Shown here one piece after another: positions 48,941 to 59,256 of a stretch of DNA of 64,000 bases. The stretch's first letter is position 1. Every line of letters starts with the position of its first letter. The translations under genes and the position numbers were made by a program. The DNA comes from Tritrichomonas musculus (taxonomy: Eukaryota; Parabasalia; Tritrichomonadida; Tritrichomonadidae), in the NCBI GenBank assembly GCA_039105265.1, contig JAPFFF010000016.1, positions 248,001 to 312,000 on the forward strand, given 5' to 3'. The notes under the pieces were generated by a model. It made no database searches and was not told the origin of the DNA. It saw nothing but the letters and a program-made list of their open reading frames with translations.

Positions 48941-50603
48941 AATTATACAAAACTATTTGTTTATTGTAAAAACTCTCTTTTTTTTCTAAACTATAGAAAA
49001 AAAATAAAAGCAATTGAATTTTCAAAAGATTTTATAAAAGATGCCATGGCATCTTTAATTGAAAAAAAAAATTTTTAAGAATTCAACATTTCTTCTTGAA
49101 AATCGTTTAAAAGCATAGAATTAATATAGTAAGATTGGAATGTTTGAATTAATAAGCAAACAGTATTAAAAAAAGCATAATGACTAATAAATATAAATGG
49201 TATATTTAAGTGGCCACTATCAAATTCTGTGTTAAAAATTCTATGAGTTATCACAAAATTAATTGACTTAAAAAAATTATTTCTTGATTATTTCTTGAGT
49301 ATTTTGGTATATATAAATTATATAAATTATATATCATTTATTTCTATTCTTCTTTTAAGCCTATTACCTTTTTTCAATAAAAATTTAAAAGTTTAAAGGA
49401 GTAAAAATTTTACAAAAATGATCAGAATGGTGAAATTTTAAAGTTTTAAACTTTTTCCGAAATAATAACCATTGAATTTTATTTTCTATGAGTTTTTTCA
49501 ATATTGAAATGTTTACAAAAAAATATGATAGTGGTCCCGTAAAGCTTGTTTAGCGATTGATAAATTTATGATACTAGGCAATTTAAATATCAAGGCTTGT
49601 GGGCAAAATTCATTCAAAAAATTGTTTTTATTCAACTTTTTGAATTCGAAAAGTTTAGAGATTTTCTTTTTTAATATATCTCATGAATTTTTCCATCACT
49701 AGTGCATATTTGCATATTAAGAATCAATAAAAGTATAGTCAGTCTTTTCTGAATTTTTTAAATATGTAAAAGAATGTTTTTTTCCTGAGGAATCATGATT
49801 CTATATTTGATAATTCTTTTAAATGTGTGAAAATGATTATGTTCATTAGTAAAAAAAAAAAAAAAAAAAAAAAATTGGGTAGCTACTCATGGTATTTTTT
49901 GCAAAAATGCAAAAAAGTTTCGAACTTTTTTACTGATGAACGATACAAGGTCAATATTGACCTTAACCTCCGGGGTCAAAAAGTATTCCCAAAAAAATTA
50001 TTTTGTTTGTTTTTTTTTTAACTTAACCTTTATTAAAAAAAGGAGAGAAACTTCATAAAATTCCGGTGATAAATTTGATTTCAATAATTTGAATCAAAAT
50101 TTATTCAATTTCAAAATTTGAATCAGTCATTTCTTTCACTCAAAATCACGAAAACCCAAAATTCTATCTCTTATTCTTTATTTGAATTTAAGGTATTTTA
50201 TAATCAGTAACAGTTGGCTGGTCTATGTCCTATATAAAAATATTTAATCTAGGTAAGATTTTCAAATGTTTCAAAATAAACTTTTTGAATTATGTTTTGA
50301 AAAGATGAATATCAATATCTTATGATTAAAAAGTAATTTTACAAAGAAAATATATTTTTTATCTTCTTTATTCTAATTTTAACTATATTTTATATGCAAT
50401 ATATTAAAATCAAGAATATTTGTTAACTTTTCTTTCAATTTGTTTGAAAATATTTTCAAAAAATTGACTGATATTTTTTTTTTTACATTTTCCCTGTGTT
50501 TAAATATTATTTATGCTTAAAGAAATCAAAAAAACACGGATATCATATGCATTCTTTATATATAAAAGACTTTTTAGTTTTTATTTATGAATATTTAAAT
50601 AAA
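48914..50603. other. 1.7-kb gene-free region
   Basis: No gene is supported. It begins with an A run of about 25 bases next to the hAT target duplication. It contains a perfect 20-base palindrome (49037-49056), a perfect 18-base palindrome AAGGTCAATATTGACCTT (49947-49964), an A run of 25 bases (49851-49875), and a loose inverted pair CCACTATCA/TGATAGTGG (about 49214 and 49529) that might be the ends of an old element, without a convincing duplication. Confidence 0.5.
49037..49056. repeat. perfect 20-bp palindrome
   Basis: The sequence reads the same on both strands (AAAGATGCCATGGCATCTTT). It could be a protein-binding site, a hairpin, or the relic of a mobile element end. It lies about 120 bases beyond the nested transposons. 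Confidence 0.7.
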
Positions 50604-51212
50604 TTAATTCCCAAAATCAAAATAATCATCTAATTCATCATAATAATCTTGCTCATAATCTGTTTTCAAATCAAATAAAAGATCTTTTGGAAAACTAATG
50701 TTAGAATGAGGTGAATTTTGTTTTGTTATGTCACTATCTTCAATGTTCAAATCTTGATTATTTTTCATAAATGTTTCTCTATTTTTAAAATCATCTTTTT
50801 CAGGAAATTTAGGATCATTTACAAGCTCGTTATCTGCTGATTGCTTACATTGGCAATCTGATTGAAAATCTTTATTTTTTATTAAATCTGAATGATCATT
50901 TTCTTGCTTTGATTGATTTTTTACTTTTGATTCATTATCAACAGAATCTTGTTCTTTTAAATAATTCATTTTTTCCATTTGGGTTCTAATGCATCTTCTT
51001 TTTTCTCTTGGAAATTTGGTCAAAAGGTCTCCTTTTCTTGTGAGGAAATAAATGCCAATAATTTGAGGTTTATCAACTACAACTATAGCACCCCAATTCC
51101 TTTTATTTTTAAAGCATAAATTCATCATTTGATGTTGATTTAAAATAAAAAGTGAAATGATGATTCCAGTAATACAAAAAGTTATAATTTTGAATCTAAA
51201 AAATAAAATCAA
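50604..51212 (-). CDS. FPREK-family protein of unknown function
   Basis: This is a 202-residue reading frame. Residues 29-100 form a domain similar to the broken gene at 47.4-47.7 kb: a Trp, several beta-strand-like segments, then the helix FPREKRRCIRTQMEKMN. The rest is acidic and disordered, ending in a Tyr/Asp-rich tail (EQDYYDELDDYFDFGN). Residues 1-28 are hydrophobic (about 8-24) and could be a signal anchor, but this part is also AT-rich spacer-like. The alternative start at the ATG pair 51128/51125 would begin just where similarity to the paralogue starts, and I consider it about equally likely. I recognise no named family. Confidence 0.6.
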   Translation of the reverse strand: MILFFRFKIITFCITGIIISLFILNQHQMMNLCFKNKRNWGAIVVVDKPQIIGIYFLTRKGDLLTKFPREKRRCIRTQMEKMNYLKEQDSVDNESKVKNQSKQENDHSDLIKNKDFQSDCQCKQSADNELVNDPKFPEKDDFKNRETFMKNNQDLNIEDSDITKQNSPHSNISFPKDLLFDLKTDYEQDYYDELDDYFDFGN

Positions 51213-52603
51213 CTTTCCAGAAATTGTTTTTATTTATATTGATATTAAGAAATAAATCATTTTGTAGAATAACTTATCAATTGTATAAAATTGAAAAGTT
51301 TATTTTTGATAATTTAAAGATGCCACTATAAAATTTTTTAGAATTTTTCAGTAGAAAATAGTTTTTCTATTAATAGAATATAAGTAAAAATGGCATTTTT
51401 TAAGATTTGAATTCATATTATAAAACAATATGTAGTTTTTTTAATGCTAATATTTAAATTGATCAATATTTTTATAAATTAAATAAATTGAATTTGAAAG
51501 GTAAATTGGTTTATGACTCTTTTTTCAAAATAAAAAAAACATTGAAAATAAATAAACGTATTTTCAAAACAAAAAAAAAAAAAAAATAATTTCTATTATC
51601 CTTATTTTATGGCTTTTATGTTATCATGTTATTAATATGATGCATTTATCTTTAAAATAATATTTTGTTGATCATATCATTGTAGTTTCTTTGAAAATAC
51701 CTGACAATTGAATTATAGATGATCACCGGGTTGTTCTTACAAAGACTTGATTTAATTTCCCAATGATTAGAACTTTGTTTTCTAATACCACCTTCCATTT
51801 TCTATGTATAAAAAGTCATTTCCTAATGATCAACTGTTGTTTTCAAAAAGTCATGCGATTTGATTCTTATAAGCAAAAGTGATATGGTTGAAAGCAAAAG
51901 AAACATTCCTATACCTTGAACATTCCTAAAACTAATAAATATCTTCGAGTTTTTTAAGAAAGATATTTATAGAAATAAAAAAGGTGAGAATTAGAAAGAA
52001 AAGTTGCAGTGTTAGGAAAATTAAATTGAATCTTTGGCAAAACAACTTTGTGCTCGCCAATATTAATTCCTTCTTTTCTTCACCATATTCTATTTCATAA
52101 TGAGTTTTGCTTAGTCAAAAAAAAAAAAAAAATGTAAAATGGCAGACAATATTTTACAATTTGCACTATCGACTTAAAAAGGTATTTTTTTAATCATCAC
52201 TTTGAAAAAATTTAATAATAGTAAGAAAATAGAATTATTGCATTAATTTATTTTTAAACTATATATATGCTACTTCATCGCAGTGAAAATGATTTGTTCG
52301 ATATGTCAGGTTAATATAATTTGGTTATTTCATGATTTCGAGAAAGAATAAATAAAGATAATTAAGATTATTAAAAATGAAGAAGAACTATTCTTTCATC
52401 TTATTAAAGATATAAAAGTAAATATTTTATATTTAAAATATTGTTTTTTATTTGATATATTCAAGCCTATTATAAAAATAAATGTGCATAATTGTATCAA
52501 GAAATACGTTTTCAACGATCATAATTTTTCAAAAAAATGAATTTAATTGACCATTTAACTGTTTTCAATTAGAAAATCGTTATTTACGCTGAAATAAAAT
52601 TAT
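51213..52603. other. 1.4-kb divergent intergenic region
   Basis: This is the only divergent gap in the window, with the minus-strand FPREK gene on the left and the plus-strand coiled-coil gene on the right. No gene is supported. A runs of 15-16 bases lie near 51570 and 52116. AACGATCAT at about 52513 and further TCGTT/ACG words at 52575-52590 may be promoter elements of the right-hand gene. Confidence 0.45.
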
Positions 52604-54628
52604 ATGTCTGAAGGAGATCAATTTCTTGAAACAGAAAGCAATAATGATATATCCAATCACACTGTATCACCTTCAGTTTTTCTTCAAAATCTAACAGCAA
52701 AGGTTAACGGATTTCAGGGCGGTAGCAGTAATTCGTTTGCAGAAGTACAACGAGTTCGAACAGAACTTTCAAATCAACTTCAATCTGTTTCAAACAAGCA
52801 AGAAATGCAATTACGTCAATTAGATTCTCAATTATCAATGTTGCAACAAGAAATGAGGCCTAAACTGCAGAACATAGAAAGGCAGCAAGGATTTACTCAA
52901 AAGCAGCTTGAAGAAATTCGGCAGCGTGCTCAAAAGCTGCAAATGGAAGAATTGTCTCCACTCCAATATAAGTTTGATCAATTAGGAATAAGATTCGACA
53001 GATTTATGAGGGTTGAACTAGAATCTAGAATAAAACCATTACAAGATGATCTTCGCCAATCGCGTGCCAAACTTGACGAACTATCATCAACGGTAAATAC
53101 TAGTTTTCGAAAAATTGACGATCAAGTCAATGAAATGACGCAAAAAGTTAAAAATCTAAACATGAATCTTAACAATTCAAAATCGAATTACGAAGAGCAA
53201 ATATCAGCTATTGAACCAAGACTTGATGCTTTAGAGCGTGAAATTGCAGAATTATCTAGCTCATTAACTGATTTCAATGCACAAGGTATTAACGATAATC
53301 CAGATTTTGATGTTACCGATGACATTTCATCTCAATTACGCAATGTACAGCTTGCAGTTAATCGACTTCAAAATGAAACGATTCCTGCTTCAATACAAGA
53401 AAGTTCAACTAATTTAACTGATGCTTTGCAAAGTGTTTCACAATTTTGTGATGATAAGATTTCGGCTCTTGAATCATCGCTTGACTCAATTACATGTTCA
53501 AATCAAGTTGTTGATCAACAACGGCAACAAGCCGAAGAGCAGCTCAATCAACTCCACAACACTAATTTTGATGTCCAAAATAAATTAAGCAATCTCCAAG
53601 ACTCGAAGTCGCAGCTTCTTTTACTTGAACAAGCAATTGAATCAAACAGTTCTGATCTTCGTAAACTAGTTTCTTCACTCACAAGTGAGGCCTCCAGCAT
53701 GAATGGGAGAGCTATAAATTCAATAGACGACGATATAAGGCAACTCAAAAATTCAATACAGGCCTCAATTCGTAAATTAAAAGAAACTATCCGTGTATCA
53801 TCCCGTAACAATTTAGAAGCGCAGACACAGATGCTCGCCCAACTCTCTCAATTGAAGAATATCCTCTATGGAAAAGAAAACGCAGTGGAAAGACTCATGT
53901 CGGCCGAATCAAGAATCAGATGGTGCGTTGCATCGATACAAGAAATCGATAACGAACGTTTAGAAGCGCAGAAAATAAACGGTGGTCCGAAGACCATTTC
54001 ATTAAGAATCGAATCAATTGAAGAAAGACTCGCTTCAATCGACTCAAGATTAAACAAAATTGAACCTGATAAAAAGGCCAAAACCAAAAAGGCCAAAAAA
54101 GCGGTTGCAGACGTTAAAGATGAAAAAACAGAAAATAAAGATGAAAATGACGATAAATCAAAGAAAACTGAAAATGATGATGATGATAATGTAGATTCAA
54201 AGGATAAAGTAGATGATGACGAGCAGCAAAAGAATAAAGATGACAGCAAAAAATTAAATGATGTTGATGATGAGAAATCAAAGGGAAAAACTGAGAATGA
54301 AGACAAAAAAGGTGTAGATTCAAAAGTAAAATCTGGTGATGATGATTCAAAAGATGATGATACAGATAAGCCAAGTGATGATGATGATGATGATAAGAGA
54401 TCAAAGGAAAATACCAAAGATAAAGGTGGTGTAGACTCGAAAGAAAAATCTAATGATGTCAAATCGACGGAAGATGATACAGATAAGCCAAGTGATAGTG
54501 ATACTGATGATTCAAATGACAAAGCCAGAGATAAAGTTGATGTGGATTCAAAGGAAAACACCAAAGATAAAAATGATGTGGACTCGAAAGAAAAGTCTGA
54601 TGATGGTAAAGATGAAAAGCCAAATTAG
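52604..54628 (+). CDS. coiled-coil protein with acidic Asp/Lys tail
   Basis: This is a 674-residue protein. Residues 1-30 are polar; about 40-500 form long coiled coil with regular heptads (for example LSTLVNTSFRKID-like and MTQKVKNLNMNLNNS stretches), broken near 240. Residues about 500-674 are an extremely charged low-complexity tail built from variants of KDK-x-VDSKEKS and DDTDKPSDDDD. Such a rod plus acidic tail suits a cytoskeletal or tubulin-binding scaffold, but no named family was recognised. The ATG at 52604 is first in frame, about 90 bases downstream of AACGATCAT. The tail repeats in DNA are imperfect (about 60-90 bases), so it probably grew by local duplication. Confidence 0.82.
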   Translation: MSEGDQFLETESNNDISNHTVSPSVFLQNLTAKVNGFQGGSSNSFAEVQRVRTELSNQLQSVSNKQEMQLRQLDSQLSMLQQEMRPKLQNIERQQGFTQKQLEEIRQRAQKLQMEELSPLQYKFDQLGIRFDRFMRVELESRIKPLQDDLRQSRAKLDELSSTVNTSFRKIDDQVNEMTQKVKNLNMNLNNSKSNYEEQISAIEPRLDALEREIAELSSSLTDFNAQGINDNPDFDVTDDISSQLRNVQLAVNRLQNETIPASIQESSTNLTDALQSVSQFCDDKISALESSLDSITCSNQVVDQQRQQAEEQLNQLHNTNFDVQNKLSNLQDSKSQLLLLEQAIESNSSDLRKLVSSLTSEASSMNGRAINSIDDDIRQLKNSIQASIRKLKETIRVSSRNNLEAQTQMLAQLSQLKNILYGKENAVERLMSAESRIRWCVASIQEIDNERLEAQKINGGPKTISLRIESIEERLASIDSRLNKIEPDKKAKTKKAKKAVADVKDEKTENKDENDDKSKKTENDDDDNVDSKDKVDDDEQQKNKDDSKKLNDVDDEKSKGKTENEDKKGVDSKVKSGDDDSKDDDTDKPSDDDDDDKRSKENTKDKGGVDSKEKSNDVKSTEDDTDKPSDSDTDDSNDKARDKVDVDSKENTKDKNDVDSKEKSDDGKDEKPN

Positions 54629-55837
54629 ATGATATAACCATGTAAATAAACTACCATTAAATGAAAGGAAAGCATTTTTATTGGTGCTAATGGCGATTGA
54701 TGTTTTGAATTTATATTTATATCAAATGTTGCATTTTGTAAATATACATATTTGTTTTATTTTTTTATTTTGTTTTTTTTTTTTTTTTGGTCAAAATATT
54801 GACCTTATAAGTAACATCAAAAATAGAATGAGCCATTTAACCTTTTAGTGTTATTTAATAAAATGCATATCTCAATTGTTGAGTCTCAACAATTTTATTT
54901 CTTTGAATAATTTCATTTTACACTTCAAAATCTCCCATGATATGAAATGCTAAGATATTTCATTTTGCAAATAAGAACAGCCTAAATAAATTTTTAAAAA
55001 GAACTCTATGAGAAAATTCATTTTAGCTTAATTTTTTTTTCTTAATTGCGATAGGATTATTCCAATAACAAATTTGTTTTTCTTTTCTCAAAAAGTTGAA
55101 GTCATTGTTTTCTGAATGTTTGATAAAACGGATTAAAAATTATAATGCTAAATTATAATAATATAGCTTTTGTGTAAATAGTGAATTTTGATTTGATTAA
55201 TAGTTATTCAATATATTCATTGATATATTTTAAGTCCAAATTTATAAACTTTTAAACGAACAAGAAATATTTTTTTCAAAAAGTGAAAATAATTGATTAT
55301 TTTATCACAATTTAAAAGACATAAATGTTCAGATTATTGTATGAAAATATTTGAGATAAAATCGTTAATATTTTTATCACAATCTCTCAAGAAAGATAAT
55401 TACTCTTTATAAAATTATTATACCTAATAAAAAAATATTTTAAATGATTGATTTTAGAAAATTTTAAATATGCATTGAGATCATAGTCTAAAGTAAATTA
55501 GAAACAAATTAAATTGTATCAAATTTCAAAAGAATATGATTATATTTTTGAATTGATAATTATCAATTCAATAGATTTGAACATTTTATTTTTGAATTTT
55601 TATTTTAAGCTCAGGATAATAAAAGTCATTTATCCAAAAATATTAAATAATAATCCTTGTTTTAAAAAATAAAAATATATCATGATAATTATATATAATA
55701 AGAATATATAATATAATGAAAAAAATAATAATTTTTTATTAAGATATGGTACCAAAAAATTGAATAGAAATGAAGGATACTTTTAATTGAATTATTGAAT
55801 AAATAATATCTTCCATGAAGAGTTACTTCACAAGATA
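54629..55837. other. 1.2-kb intergenic spacer
   Basis: No gene is supported. A T run of about 18 bases is followed at once by GGTCAAAATATTGACC (54789-54804), an inverted repeat similar to the palindrome at 49947. The remainder is plain AT-rich spacer. Confidence 0.45.
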
Positions 55838-57145
55838 ATGGTTTTCTTCAGTAAAGAGCTTCTCTATGCTTGTATCATTGTCATAGGAAACATTGAAGTT
55901 GGATGGACTCTCACCTTTAGCTCACCTGCACTTCCATTAATTAAGCACGAATTCCCAAGGCTTTCATCTTTTGAACTTGCTGCTTTTCCTGCCATTCCAT
56001 CTCTTGCTGCAATACTTGGAACTTATTGGGGAGGTTTCTTGTTGAGAAGGTCTACAAGGAAAATCACTCTTCTTGTCAATGCTATCTCATCATCAATATT
56101 TTGGTTCATGACATTAACAATGAACGAAAAATACTTTTGGACAACTTTAATTATACGTTTCCTCAGTGGGATTGTAATCGGATCTGCCACAACAGTTGGA
56201 GGATGTTATACTCTTGAGATTGCTCCGCCAAACCAAATAGGATTCTATGGTGTTTTCAACTCTGTTATGATTTCCTTTGGTCATTGTACGTTTAACTTAA
56301 TTGGAGCTGCTCATAGTTGGAGAGTTAATGTTTATGCTGCAGCTGGTTTCTCTCTTTTCCAGTTTGCATGTGGGTTCTTCCTTCCTGATTCGCCAGTTGA
56401 TATTGCCCGACGCGCTCACAAAAAGCCAAAAGAAAATGAGGATCAAATCACTAAAACTGAACGAAAGCAGCGTTCTTTATTACAAAGATGCTATATAAAG
56501 CCAATGATGATTGGTATTTTACTTGCTGTCTTCCAGCAATTGGCTGGTGTTAATGCATTGGTTTCTAATATGTCGCCATTATTGAAGAAAAGTGGTCTTA
56601 ATATAGATTCTGCTTATCAGGCAGCTATTACTACAAGTGCAGAAGTATTTGCTGGCTTCATTTCTACTGCAATAATGGATAAGGTAGGTAGAAGGCTTAT
56701 TTGGATAATTTCAGGTAGTGGTGCCTGTCTCTTCATGATATTGTTCTCAACTAATCTGATTACAGAATGGTCTACTATCCTTCCAGTAATAGCTATATTT
56801 CTGTATATGTTCCTCTTTGGAGGTGGATTTGCTCCAATTCCATGGATAATAGTTCCAGAAATGTTTGATGATGATGTACGATCAACTGCGAATTCAATAT
56901 GTGTTTCATTAAATTGGTTATGTGCGTCAGTAGTTACTTTTTGCTTTCCTTATATGGAAAAATCAATGCATATGTACGGAGCACTTTATTTCTTTGCAGC
57001 ATGTTGTTTTTGTGCTGTTATTTTTGGATATATTTTCATTCCTGCAGATCCAAAGATTTTTAGACAATCTGATTCATCGGTAAATCAAGAAAAAGATCTC
57101 GAAGAAGAAGACAATAAAGAAGTTTCTGCTATCACTGAGCTGTGA
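55838..57145 (+). CDS. MFS sugar transporter (GLUT/SP family)
   Basis: This is a 435-residue membrane protein with about 12 hydrophobic segments and a central polar loop (about 190-215), typical of the major facilitator superfamily sugar porters that import hexoses by facilitated diffusion or proton symport. Family signatures are visible: PDSPVDIARR (the usual PESPR position, about 186), FQQLAGVNAL (QQLxGxNA, about 232), MDKVGRR (about 280), PIPWIIVPEMF (PxPWxxxxExF, about 334) and a final PADPK (PETK position, about 403). Usual residues are mostly kept. The loop after helix 2 is unusual: RRSTRK in place of the common GRR. The C-terminal tail is short and acidic. The ATG at 55838 follows an Inr-like TTCACA by 8 bases. 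It is probably in the plasma or a lysosomal membrane. Confidence 0.9.
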   Translation: MVFFSKELLYACIIVIGNIEVGWTLTFSSPALPLIKHEFPRLSSFELAAFPAIPSLAAILGTYWGGFLLRRSTRKITLLVNAISSSIFWFMTLTMNEKYFWTTLIIRFLSGIVIGSATTVGGCYTLEIAPPNQIGFYGVFNSVMISFGHCTFNLIGAAHSWRVNVYAAAGFSLFQFACGFFLPDSPVDIARRAHKKPKENEDQITKTERKQRSLLQRCYIKPMMIGILLAVFQQLAGVNALVSNMSPLLKKSGLNIDSAYQAAITTSAEVFAGFISTAIMDKVGRRLIWIISGSGACLFMILFSTNLITEWSTILPVIAIFLYMFLFGGGFAPIPWIIVPEMFDDDVRSTANSICVSLNWLCASVVTFCFPYMEKSMHMYGALYFFAACCFCAVIFGYIFIPADPKIFRQSDSSVNQEKDLEEEDNKEVSAITEL

Positions 57146-57598
57146 ATAGAAAAGATAGAGAAAGCAAAAATTTCATTATTTAGAAACTGAAAGAAGGTTA
57201 ATGCATAAAAAATTTTTGTTATTATTGTGTTCCTTAAGTATTTGCTTTTTTGATGATCTTCATTTAAAGAACAAAGAATTTGTTTTTCTTTTTTTGAATT
57301 TTTGTTTAAAATGTTATATCTCTGAAAGTATAAAACTGCAATAATTCTGATGTATCAATCTTTTACGTTCAATATTTGATTAAATCTATTTCAAATAGAT
57401 TATTTGCTTTCTATAAAACTTGGAATTGGTGAATTCAATGTTGGATAATTTGAATTCAGCATTGGGAGAGTACAAGGCAGATTTTTAACTTTGATTTTTT
57501 TTTAACAATAAATTGTTTGTAATGATGATTTTAAAAAAATTGAATTGAATTGTTTTTTATCGATTGTGTTAAACGTTTAATATTTCGTTTTTACTGAA
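57146..57598. other. intergenic spacer
   Basis: No gene is supported. There are two small inverted repeats: AATCTATTT/AAATAGATT with a one-base gap (about 57382-57400), and GAATTCAA/TTGAATTC (about 57431-57456). AACGTT at 57572 is the likely promoter element of the next gene. Confidence 0.5.
57572..57577 (+). promoter_or_regulatory. AACGTT promoter element before a TTG-start gene
   Basis: AACGTT lies 27 bases before the TTG at 57599, exactly the distance seen at the other TTG-start gene (1688 to 1715), which supports a start near this point. Confidence 0.45.
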
Positions 57599-58558
57599 TT
57601 GAATCAAGTAAGTGCAGGAGCTAAGCCAAAAAAAAAGTCGAATGCAAAATTAAAAGCTGATAAACTTAATTTTATTAATCAAATGCGCGCTGAGACCCAG
57701 AAATCCAGTCAAGCGTTACAGCAATCATGGATGTCTTTACTCTCTAAATTCAATGCGCAAAAAAGTCAGGTTGATTCTTCATATGAAGTACTTTCTTCAA
57801 AAATTAATGCGATTCTTATCAAAAAACAGCAAGAATTAAACGAAATGAAAAAATCTAACCTTGAACTTAAAGAAAAAATCGAAAGAAAGAGGTTGTTTCG
57901 AAATCAACTTCAAGTAACCAACGAAACCAAAAATATTGAAATTTCTGCCGAAATCGATATGGAATTAAAACTTCAACAAAGAGCTGCTGAATTACAAAGA
58001 CAACTTGGTGATAGTAGAAGAAGGTTGGACTCAGCTAAAGAACAAAAAATTCAGCTGAAAAAATCTTATATTCGTGTAATTAATCAATATAAAAAATTGA
58101 AAAAATTAAATGAAGAAAGGGAAGTTAAAAAGGAAGCCTTACAGAAAAAGTTGTACTTGCAGAAGAAGCAGCTTGAGCAAGAAGAAGAAGAAAGACTTCG
58201 AATAGAAAGTGAAAATGATCCTATGAACAAATATAAAGCTTTATTAGCAGCTGCTGGTCATATTAAATTCAATTCAAGCCCAAGTGATAGCACATTTATG
58301 CCAACTTATGAGCCAGCACCACTTAAAAATATTTACAGAAAAGAATCGTCAATTACAAGAATTTATCAGCCCGAGGGAGTTTTACAAGATAATATAAAGA
58401 AAGATCCAAAAATTGTTGTCATTGACAATCCACATAATGACGAAGGTGTGTGGCTTGAAAATAATATTCGCACTTTATTATCAACAGGTAATTATACAGA
58501 AGATGACCCTGTTATCCGAAACCTCCGTGCTGAGCTTGCGAGACTTAGATGTTATTAA
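57599..58558 (+). CDS. small coiled-coil protein (possible TTG start)
   Basis: This 319-residue protein is mostly coiled coil from about residue 25 to 205. It then has a Ser/Pro-rich part and a C-terminal helical segment (about 275-319) that includes WLENNIRTLLSTGNYTEDDPVIRNLRAEL, which looks like a specific folded motif. No named family was recognised. The frame opens after a stop at 57578 and contains no ATG until codon 29 (57683). The residues between, rich in Lys/Asn/Ala (AGAKPKKKSNAKLKADKLNF), look coding, so I use the TTG at 57599; the ATG at 57683 is the conservative alternative. An AACGTT element 27 bases before the TTG supports the longer form. Confidence 0.75.
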   Translation: MNQVSAGAKPKKKSNAKLKADKLNFINQMRAETQKSSQALQQSWMSLLSKFNAQKSQVDSSYEVLSSKINAILIKKQQELNEMKKSNLELKEKIERKRLFRNQLQVTNETKNIEISAEIDMELKLQQRAAELQRQLGDSRRRLDSAKEQKIQLKKSYIRVINQYKKLKKLNEEREVKKEALQKKLYLQKKQLEQEEEERLRIESENDPMNKYKALLAAAGHIKFNSSPSDSTFMPTYEPAPLKNIYRKESSITRIYQPEGVLQDNIKKDPKIVVIDNPHNDEGVWLENNIRTLLSTGNYTEDDPVIRNLRAELARLRCY

Positions 58559-58639
58559 TAAAATAAATGAAAAATATTTTTATATTTGTATTTACATTTA
58601 GCATTTGGTAAAAATAAATGAAATTCACCACTCTCATTC

Positions 58640-59190
58640 AAAAAGTTCTTTAAATGGGTAAAAATTACCGTTTACAGAAGGGGTTCTCACATTCAGCTCT
58701 TTGTGAACTCGGTAAGAGTTCCTCAGAATCACTCTCAAATTAACTAGAGGAAAATAGCTAGCCTAAAAAATGATATGACTTTCCTTACCTATGATTTTAT
58801 TTCAAAGATTGAATTTAGCTAGCGTATGAGATTGTCAATCAATATGCAATTGCATCTCCTTCCAATTTTGAAGTTGAACTTTTTGCTTTGCAGATCTTCT
58901 CGTCTATAGATCCATGATTGGTGTGAAGCTAAAAATTAATTCAATCTTTGATAATGGATTTAGTGGGACAAAGTCTTCACAAAATTTTATCATATCAATA
59001 TCACACTGGTCGAGAACATACTTGGTTAGAATCTTCTGAAAATAAGATTTTCCTGTATTTTTAACTGAACCAAAAATGTAGATACCAAGTGTTGAAAAAG
59101 GTTCCTTTCTCCTTCAGGAATATGAATGAAATTTATATGAATTTCAAAATAAGATTGAAGTGACTGATCTGAACGATGTGAGTAGCATGT
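58640..59190 (-). pseudogene. degraded coding remnant with a Walker A-like motif
   Basis: Scattered minus-strand stretches have protein-like composition in an otherwise AT-rich gap. One contains GSVKNTGKSYF (59045-59071), which fits the G-x4-GKS nucleotide-binding loop of P-loop ATPases or helicases. The remnant is broken and I cannot assign a family; a cellular ATPase gene or an old virus-like element are both possible. It is treated here as a fossil and not interpreted further. Confidence 0.35.
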
Positions 59191-59256
59191 ATCGATACAA
59201 ATTTTAATCGTTTTTTCATTGAAATATTTAGATTGAAATCTTCGAAAATCTATATC

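Noticed and set aside
49212-49545. Inverted pair CCACTATCA/TGATAGTGG considered as ends of a miniature transposon
   Set aside because: The arms match over only about 10 bases and no target duplication was found at the flanks.
49827-50021. 64-residue frame beginning in a poly-A tract
   Set aside because: Its start is a run of lysine codons from the homopolymer and the rest covers the palindrome; no protein-like pattern.
53866-54641. Minus-strand frames rich in Ser/Leu/His opposite the acidic tail of the coiled-coil gene
   Set aside because: Antisense shadow of GAT/AAA-rich repeats; no start context and no family similarity.
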